12,233 nt of DNA from JABWBR01 sp036741235 (lineage in GTDB: Bacteria > Bacteroidota > Bacteroidia > Chitinophagales > Saprospiraceae), in assembly GCA_036741235.1 (NCBI GenBank), contig DAINSQ010000138.1:1-12233 (forward strand), read 5' to 3'. The position numbers were made by a program, and so were the translations under genes. How positions within the stretch are numbered: the stretch's first letter is position 1; each line of letters opens with the position of its first letter. The notes beneath the pieces were generated by a model, which saw only the letters and a program-made list of their open reading frames with translations, was not told the origin of the DNA and made no database searches. Shown in pieces: positions 7,587-12,233 of this stretch.

Positions 7587-7762
7587 CGTCCAGATAACAA
7601 AAATATAAATTTCTTCTTTCAAAGTGCAGCGTTACCCTGTTAAATTATACTTCGCGCTGCCAGGTTGGGATAACTTGACGGCGTGCGGTATAAATAATAT
7701 CGTAAATCCGGAGCAATTATACCCCTGATTTGACGGCGGGCTGCATGATAAGCGCAACCTCG

Positions 7763-7798
7763 TTTTGAATTTAAAACAACATGTGCTCTATTTTTTTG
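7763..7798 (+). promoter_or_regulatory. candidate Bacteroidota promoter of the symporter
   Basis: TTTTG (7763-7767) is followed after 21 bases by TA(T)7G (7789-7798), an approximate Bacteroidota -33/-7 pair whose -7 element has two extra bases. It overlaps the near-palindrome at 7762-7777. Transcription would begin near 7805, leaving a leader of about 50-70 bases. Confidence 0.33.
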
Positions 7799-7874
7799 AC
7801 CCAATTTTCCGCCTTTTATCCGTTATTTACAGCTTGGGATAACATATCCTGTTGTGATCATAAAATATCTCTTT

Positions 7875-9518
7875 ATGCTTAAATCTACTTCCGCCCGTAT
7901 TTTGCTGGCCATGTTACTCGGCATCATTTACGCTATCGCTGCCATCCATTACGGCTGGATTGATTTTACCAACAATTGGATAGCTCCTCTGGGAACGGCA
8001 TTTCTCAATTTGCTCAAATTACTCGCTGTGCCCCTGGTATTGGTGTCGGTTATTACGGGTATGGCCTCCCTGCCCGATCCGCTGCACCTGGGCAGATTGG
8101 GCGCCAAAACCCTGGCGGCATATATCTTCACTACCGTAATGGCTATCAGCCTTGGTATCGCGCTGGCACATTTTTTTCAGCCCGGAAAAACCCTGGGAGA
8201 CGCTAAAATCGCAGAAAACCGCCTGCAATACGAACGCTGGGCTGAATCGCAGCAGATACCAACGGTTGACGGCCAGTACTGGAGCCAACTACCCCAATAT
8301 GCCCGGTTGAAATCACAAGTGGAAGCCAATAGTTTTCAATCGTTTACTGTAACCAATCTGCAGCAAAAGGATTCCATCGGGTTTATGGACGACCAGACCC
8401 TTCAGTTGAAAACAGGTTTTCTGCTCCAGGATGGCGCCTATACCTGTATGTATAATGGCCAACTCACGGAAAATAAAGGCAACTATCAGGTCAATGATGA
8501 ATTCAGCGTAAGCCAGGATGCCGCGTTTGTACGCTGGATGCACAATGGCGAACTGATAGCCGAACAAGAACTTGTGAAAGGCCTCTCCGACAAGCTGCAA
8601 AAGAAAAAAGCGCAGGAAGTCAAAAAAGGACTAGGCTACCTGATAGATATGCTCATACCCGAAAATATCTTTGAGGCGCTGGGCGATATTCGCTCTTTGC
8701 TCAAGGTCATCTTTTTCGGTATACTGATAGGTATGGCCTTGTTGTACGTGCCCTCCGAGCAGGGCCGTCCTCTGCTTCGCTTGTGTGAAAGCCTCAATGC
8801 TACATTGTTGCTGCTCATAACCTGGGTGATGCGCCTTGCGCCGCTGTTTGTATTTGCGCTTATGGCCGGCACCATCGTTTCCGTTGCCGATTCGCTTGGC
8901 GAATTGGCAAGGATATTGCTCAGCTTGCTGGCATTTTCGATTACAGCGCTGGCAGGCTTGTTGTTGCTGGCCTATGTCATATACCCTTTTTTACTCGGCG
9001 CTCTTACCGGCCGCTGGCAGTACCGCAGCTTTTTCCAAAAAATATTGCCGGCGCAAAGTATGGCTTTTTCTACCAGCTCTTCCGCCGGCACGCTGCCTGT
9101 AACGCTTCGTTGCGTTACGGAAAACCTCAAGGTGCCGCCCGCCATTGCCAATTTTGTACTTCCTATCGGTAGCACCGTCAATATGGATGGCACCAGCCTT
9201 TATCAGGCCGTTTGCGTGCTGTTCCTGGCGCAATGGCACGGCATTTCTTTCGAGGTTTCCGATTTCGTCCTCCTTTGCGTGCTGATTACGCTCTCCAGTA
9301 TCGGCTCCGCCGCCGTGCCCAGCGGAGGATTGGTGCTATTGATGGTCGTGCTGGAATCCCTTGGACTGGATGCCGCCTGGGTCGGCATTATCCTGCCCAT
9401 GGACCGGCTCCTGGATATGTTCAGAACTGTCGTAAACGTTACAGGGGATATCCTGGTGGCCAAAGTAATTGCGCATACCGAAGAAACACGCCTGGCAGCA
9501 GGGGCCGCGGATGAATAG
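7875..9518 (+). CDS. dicarboxylate/amino acid:cation symporter (glutamate/aspartate type) with a long 3-4 loop insert
   Basis: A 547-residue member of the DAACS family (the GltPh/GltP fold), which imports acidic amino acids or dicarboxylates across the inner membrane with Na+ or H+. The re-entrant loop HP1 carries TSSSAGTLP (400-408), TM7 has NMDGT (436-440), HP2 has GSAAVPSGG (477-485), and TM8 has LDMFRTVVNVTGD (513-525). D514, R517, N521 and D525 correspond to GltPh D394, R397, N401 and D405. R517 favours an acidic substrate, and D514 favours an amino acid over a plain C4-dicarboxylate. Between TM3 (ends near 103) and TM4 (begins near 255) there are about 140 residues, against a few dozen in GltPh. 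The extra part faces the periplasm by family topology. I chose ATG at 7875, giving a normal N-terminus; GTG at 7854 is in frame and would add seven residues. Confidence 0.9.
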   Translation: MLKSTSARILLAMLLGIIYAIAAIHYGWIDFTNNWIAPLGTAFLNLLKLLAVPLVLVSVITGMASLPDPLHLGRLGAKTLAAYIFTTVMAISLGIALAHFFQPGKTLGDAKIAENRLQYERWAESQQIPTVDGQYWSQLPQYARLKSQVEANSFQSFTVTNLQQKDSIGFMDDQTLQLKTGFLLQDGAYTCMYNGQLTENKGNYQVNDEFSVSQDAAFVRWMHNGELIAEQELVKGLSDKLQKKKAQEVKKGLGYLIDMLIPENIFEALGDIRSLLKVIFFGILIGMALLYVPSEQGRPLLRLCESLNATLLLLITWVMRLAPLFVFALMAGTIVSVADSLGELARILLSLLAFSITALAGLLLLAYVIYPFLLGALTGRWQYRSFFQKILPAQSMAFSTSSSAGTLPVTLRCVTENLKVPPAIANFVLPIGSTVNMDGTSLYQAVCVLFLAQWHGISFEVSDFVLLCVLITLSSIGSAAVPSGGLVLLMVVLESLGLDAAWVGIILPMDRLLDMFRTVVNVTGDILVAKVIAHTEETRLAAGAADE

Positions 9519-9521
9519 ACC

Positions 9522-9544
9522 GGCGGATATAGATTATAACCGCC
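9522..9544 (+). terminator. weak hairpin after the symporter gene
   Basis: Four bases after the stop codon, GGCGG (9522-9526) pairs with CCGCC (9540-9544), and the stem can extend to 8 of 9 pairs (ggcggatat / ataaccgcc). It is followed by ttattg and not a true T-run, so termination is uncertain. Confidence 0.35.
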
Positions 9545-9555
9545 TTATTGCAGAG

Positions 9556-9813
9556 CTATTTGCCTTTTAGAAGTATCTGAAAATACAACACGCACACATT
9601 GCCCCTGCCAGCCCCATACTGCCTCGGCGCGCGTCCCACTGTTTTCAACATCGTGTAAGGATCATAGAAAGCATAAAGATGATCGTCGTCAAACAATCTG
9701 ACAATAAAGCTGAAAGGGGTGATGAAGCCGTGTATCAAGCCGTATAAAAAGCCTCTCCCTCGCCTCTCAGGCAACATCGGCGCATGAGACAAGCGCCCGG
9801 CAGGGCGCAGCAC
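9556..9813 (-). CDS. small protein with GFLYGLIHGFITPFSF motif, possibly decayed
   Basis: An 85-codon frame from a GTG at 9813. Residues 21-44 contain a Gly/Phe-rich segment with HGF-x-x-PFSF and then LFDDD and YAFYD. I recall the same pattern (GLxHG, PFxFIxxLF, acidic, YA) in short bacterial proteins of unknown function that normally begin with a lipoprotein or signal peptide. Here the GTG-started N-terminus (MLRPAGRLSHAP) is not one. A signal-like stretch with a cysteine-rich end (NNRFRLVASAALLCCALPGA) does lie just upstream at about 9789-9856, but in another frame, where ATG at 9856 is out of phase by one base. The C-terminus (RAPRQYGAGRGNV onward) is also untypical. The simplest reading is a gene carrying one or two frameshifts; an intact but odd small gene is possible. 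It is on the strand opposite both neighbours. Confidence 0.4.
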   Translation of the reverse strand: MLRPAGRLSHAPMLPERRGRGFLYGLIHGFITPFSFIVRLFDDDHLYAFYDPYTMLKTVGRAPRQYGAGRGNVCVLYFQILLKGK

Positions 9814-9916
9814 AACAATGCTGCCGACGCTACGAGCCTGAATCGGTTGTTTTCATTGGGCGCTATTTTTTTCTAATTTACACGACTTAATGCACGCTTA
9901 TAATGCGCCGGCTCCC

Positions 9917-9935
9917 GGGTAACAAAATTTTACCC
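9917..9935 (+). promoter_or_regulatory. hairpin upstream of the LytTR regulator
   Basis: GGGTAA (9917-9922) and TTACCC (9930-9935) form a 6-bp perfect stem with a 7-base loop, 29 bp before the ATG of the regulator. The 14-base word gggtaacaaaattt also occurs inverted at 7000-7013. It could be an operator; no clear promoter boxes can be placed with it. Confidence 0.3.
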
Positions 9936-9964
9936 CGCGGTATAAATGCCCAAAGACAAACCGC

Positions 9965-10789
9965 ATGGTACAAAATATCCTTTATTCATCCGGCGAGCGC
10001 CTGCAAAATTATGTACGTTCTATTTACGCCTATCAGCCCGAACTTCAGGTTGTTGTCGTGAATAAAGATCCCCTGCTGCGCCAGTCCATGCGCGAATTGA
10101 TTCACCGGTATTGCTGCGCAGTATCGGTTGTGGCTGAAGCCGGCACGCCGGAAGAAGCAACCCTTTTGCTCCGTGCCATCCCCGCCGATTTGCTTATTCA
10201 GGAGGTTGAATCGGCTGACGACCCCAACTTCGACTGGCTCGATCGACATCCTGAACTAGCCGCTTGCGTCGTGTTTACTGCTTGTGATAAGGCTGCCGCT
10301 GCCCGCGCTTTTCGCTGCGATGCCGTCGATTTCCTGCTACAGCCGGTCAATTCCGCTGAGTTGATTGCTGCCGTGGAAAAGACCCGGGAGGTCCGCCGCT
10401 GTAGCTATTTGCAACAACAATTGAGCCGTTTGATATATGCTGATGGACATATCAGCGCGGATAAGATCAGATTACAGGCAGGGGCGGGATTTATTCTCGC
10501 AAAATTCGAGGATATTATCAGGCTGGAAAGCTGCGGCAACTATTGTTTTGTGTATTTGGACTGCAATGAACGCTGCCTGGTTTCCCACAATCTAAAGGAG
10601 CTGGAGGAAAAGCTGCCTTCATCGCTGTTTTTCCGCCCGCACCAGTCGCACCTGATCAATACCTCGCGTATATGTCGTTTTGATAAAGCCGATGGGTTAT
10701 TTGTAAAAATGCAGGACGGCGCCCGGGTGCCCGTTTCCCGCCGCCGCAAAGGCGATTTACTCGCCGCACTGGCTGCATGCGGGCGGTAG
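9965..10789 (+). CDS. LytTR-family DNA-binding regulator with a degenerate (pseudo-)receiver domain
   Basis: A 274-residue protein. Residues about 28-142 have the receiver fold of LytTR response regulators: VVVVNKDPLLRQSMRELI, AEAGTPEEA, VVFTACDKAAAARAF, VDFLLQPV. Residues about 170-272 are a LytTR DNA-binding domain (RLESCGNY, LEEKLPSSLFFRPHQSHLIN, VPVSRRRKGDLLAAL). The phosphorylation site is lost: the acidic pair of VDDEP is VNKDP (N33, K34), the acceptor aspartate is E80 (LIQEV), and the conserved lysine of LLKP is Q126; only T105 is kept. By family knowledge such a receiver cannot take a phosphoryl group normally, and the glutamate may mimic the phosphorylated state. The first 27 residues are an extension not usual in the family; a later start is possible. 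No histidine kinase is present nearby. Confidence 0.9.
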   Translation: MVQNILYSSGERLQNYVRSIYAYQPELQVVVVNKDPLLRQSMRELIHRYCCAVSVVAEAGTPEEATLLLRAIPADLLIQEVESADDPNFDWLDRHPELAACVVFTACDKAAAARAFRCDAVDFLLQPVNSAELIAAVEKTREVRRCSYLQQQLSRLIYADGHISADKIRLQAGAGFILAKFEDIIRLESCGNYCFVYLDCNERCLVSHNLKELEEKLPSSLFFRPHQSHLINTSRICRFDKADGLFVKMQDGARVPVSRRRKGDLLAALAACGR

Positions 10790-10797
10790 CACTGCCA

Positions 10798-12045
10798 CTA
10801 TGCCTTTTCTTCCCAAACCATTGCCAGATGTACCAACGTCTCTACGGCCTTTTGCATATCCTGCACCGTTACCCATTCCTGTTTGGAGTGGAAGGCGTGT
10901 TCGCCCGCGAAGATGTTGGGGGAGGGGAGCCCCATGAAGGAAAGCCTGGAGCCATCGGTTCCGCCGCGAATGCTCGATAAGTGGGGCTTCAGTCCGGCGC
11001 GCTTGATAGCTTCAACGCCGTTTGCCACAATTTCAGGATGCTTGTCGAGCACCTCTTTCATATTGCGGTATTGCTCGATGACTTTAAATTCATAGGAAGA
11101 ATTCGGATAGTTGGCCATTACCCCTTTCACGATCTGCTCCAGTTCTGCTTCGTGGGCTTGCAGCCCCGCTACGGCAAAATCGCGAATGATGAAGCGCAGG
11201 GTCATCTGCTCGGCGTTGCCGCTGCTCATCACCGGGTGTACGAAGCCTTCGCGGCCTTCGGTGGTTTCCGGACTGAGGCGGTGTTTGGGCAGGGCGGCCA
11301 GGATATCGCCGGCAATTTTGATGGCGTTTTCCATCTTGCCTTTGGCAAAACCGGGGTGCGCGCTTACGCCGTTGATGGTCAGTACTACCGCATCGGCGCT
11401 GAAAGTCTCGTCTTCGAGCGACCCCACGCGCTCGCCGTCGACGGTATAGCAGAAGTCAGCGCCCAGTTTTTTCAGGTCTACTTTGTCAACGCCGCGGCCA
11501 ATTTCTTCGTCGGGGGTGAAGAGTATTTTGATCGTACCGTGTTTGACGGCAGGATTTTCTATCAAAAACTGCACAGTATTCATGATGGCCGCCAGGCCGG
11601 CTTTGTTGTCGGCGCCGAGCAGGGTAGTACCGCTGGCCGTCACGATGTCGTTGCCAATTTGTTCGGCCAGATCGGGGTGATCGGCCAAACGGATGACGAT
11701 GTTGGGATCGTCTGGCAGTACAATGTCCGCCCCGGTGTAATTGTGGTGCACGATGGGCTTTACCCCGGTGCCGCTGCTGTCGGGCGAGGTGTCCATGTGC
11801 GAGCAATAACATATTACCGGCACTTTTTTATCGGTATTGGCAGGTACCGTGCCATATACATAACCGAATTCGTCGAGCTCGGCATCCGCTACGCCTAATG
11901 CCTTGAGCTCTTCTACCAGCACTTTGCCCAAATCTTTTTGCTTTTCCGTAGAAGGGTAGGTCTTCGACTCCGGATCGGATTGCGTGTCGATGACTACGTA
12001 GCGCAAAAAACGCTCAAGAACGGTGTAGTTTATTGACAAGGGCAT
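10798..12045 (-). CDS. pepT: peptidase T (tripeptide aminopeptidase, M20B)
   Basis: A 415-residue cytoplasmic zinc aminopeptidase that removes the N-terminal residue of tripeptides; the length equals the family norm (about 405-415). The metal and catalytic residues are all present: H83 and D85 in HMDTSPD, D146 in GADNKAG, E180 and E181 in DEEIG, D203 in TVDGE, and H386 in AFHSKQEW. These align with E. coli H78, D80, D140, E173, E174, D196 and H379 at an offset of 5-7. The dimerisation-domain motif GVSAHPG (226-232) and RGGTDGS (360-366) are also seen. The ATG at 12045 gives MPLSINYTVLERFLRY, the usual start. It converges with the LytTR gene, with 8 bp between the stops. Its upstream region is occupied by a repeat array from 18 bp before the start, so its promoter lies within the array or beyond the window. 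Confidence 0.96.
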   Translation of the reverse strand: MPLSINYTVLERFLRYVVIDTQSDPESKTYPSTEKQKDLGKVLVEELKALGVADAELDEFGYVYGTVPANTDKKVPVICYCSHMDTSPDSSGTGVKPIVHHNYTGADIVLPDDPNIVIRLADHPDLAEQIGNDIVTASGTTLLGADNKAGLAAIMNTVQFLIENPAVKHGTIKILFTPDEEIGRGVDKVDLKKLGADFCYTVDGERVGSLEDETFSADAVVLTINGVSAHPGFAKGKMENAIKIAGDILAALPKHRLSPETTEGREGFVHPVMSSGNAEQMTLRFIIRDFAVAGLQAHEAELEQIVKGVMANYPNSSYEFKVIEQYRNMKEVLDKHPEIVANGVEAIKRAGLKPHLSSIRGGTDGSRLSFMGLPSPNIFAGEHAFHSKQEWVTVQDMQKAVETLVHLAMVWEEKA

Positions 12046-12063
12046 GGTTGTTATTTTTTAATT

Positions 12064-12233
12064 TGATGATGTGCTGATGTGCTAATTTGCTGATTTGCTA
12101 ATTTGCTGATTTGCTGATTTGCTGATGTGCTGATTTGCTAATTTGTTGATTTGTTGATAATTAAAAAAATATCAGCACATCAACTAATCAGCACATCAAC
12201 TAATCAGCACATCAACTAATCAGCACATCAACT
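12064..12233. repeat. octamer tandem array with inverted right arm, upstream of pepT
   Basis: From 12064 to 12159 there are 12 tandem 8-bp units of the type TGCTGATT/TGCTAATT/TGCTGATG/TGTTGATT. After an AT-rich spacer (12160-12170) the sequence turns into the reverse complement as four 16-bp units (aatcagcacatcaact; the first lacks its first base), at 12171-12185, 12186-12201, 12202-12217 and 12218-12233. Each 16-mer is two octamers inverted, so the whole is a large imperfect palindrome. The right arm leaves the window. No ORF runs through it. It begins 18 bp from the pepT ATG. Confidence 0.85.

Larger units (their letters stand above)
7520..7874. other. divergent intergenic region between the His-rich gene and the symporter
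   Basis: This 355-bp AT-rich region carries outward-facing candidate promoters for both neighbours. It also holds direct repeats: cagNttgggataac-type words at 7661-7674 and 7830-7843 (13 of 14 identical), and ttgacggcgNgc at 7675-7686 and 7730-7741. A gttttgaatttaaaac near-palindrome lies at 7762-7777 (14 of 16 symmetric). These may be operator sites. No ORF in it looks real. Confidence 0.45.

Noticed and set aside
7854..7874. GTG start for the symporter at 7854
   Set aside because: It cannot be excluded, but the ATG at 7875 gives the usual short positively charged N-terminus of the family, and neither start has a clear ribosome-binding site.
10981..11898. A 305-codon open frame on the plus strand opposite pepT
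   Set aside because: It is a mirror of the pepT coding strand; pepT keeps every M20B metal ligand in the other frame, and the plus-strand product has no recognisable domain.
12171..12233. CRISPR array
   Set aside because: The 16-bp units are directly adjacent without unique spacers, are built from octamers, and no cas genes are nearby.

Overview
The window looks like a chromosomal piece of a Bacteroidota genome, most likely from the Saprospirales/Chitinophagales side. This is an inference from gene families: a CBM9/DUF5916 outer-membrane protein, paired ABC-2 permeases of the DUF3526 type, a LytTR regulator, a secreted propeller-like protein, a His/Cys-rich small exported protein ending in RAPP, and AT-rich leaders without clear Shine-Dalgarno sites. 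There is no phage, plasmid, insertion sequence, CRISPR array, rRNA or tRNA that I can support.

Layout, left to right. (1) 1-565, minus strand: the N-terminal part of a secreted beta-propeller-like protein that runs off the left edge. (2) 566-854: an intergenic G-rich, 8-bp-periodic palindromic repeat with a predicted G-quadruplex. (3) 855-6762, minus strand: a tight four-gene cluster, transcribed right to left, of ABC ATPase, two ABC-2 permeases and a DUF5916 outer-membrane barrel, with gaps of only 42-60 bp. (4) 6763-7180: a non-coding stretch with a second palindromic repeat and a possible gene remnant. (5) 7181-7519, minus strand: a small exported His/Cys-rich protein. (6) 7520-7874: a divergent promoter region. 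(7) 7875-9518, plus strand: a glutamate/aspartate-type cation symporter with a very long extra loop. (8) 9519-9964: a candidate terminator, a small minus-strand gene that may be decayed, and a hairpin. (9) 9965-10789, plus strand: a LytTR-family regulator whose receiver domain has lost its phosphorylation residues. (10) 10798-12045, minus strand: peptidase T, convergent with the regulator with 8 bp between the stop codons. (11) 12064-12233: a third palindromic repeat array, of 8-bp units, that starts 18 bp upstream of pepT and leaves the window.

How the genes may work together. The ABC genes and the DUF5916 gene form a plausible operon giving an inner-membrane ABC-2 transporter plus an outer-membrane barrel; the substrate cannot be read from the sequence. 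The upstream His-rich protein hints at metal handling, but this is weak. The symporter and peptidase T both serve amino-acid/peptide use, with an orphan, probably phosphorylation-independent LytTR regulator between them. The most unusual features are that pseudo-receiver regulator, the ABC/DUF5916 pairing, the transporter insert, and three unrelated palindromic short-period repeats, each placed 18-37 bp upstream of the start codon of a minus-strand transcription unit.
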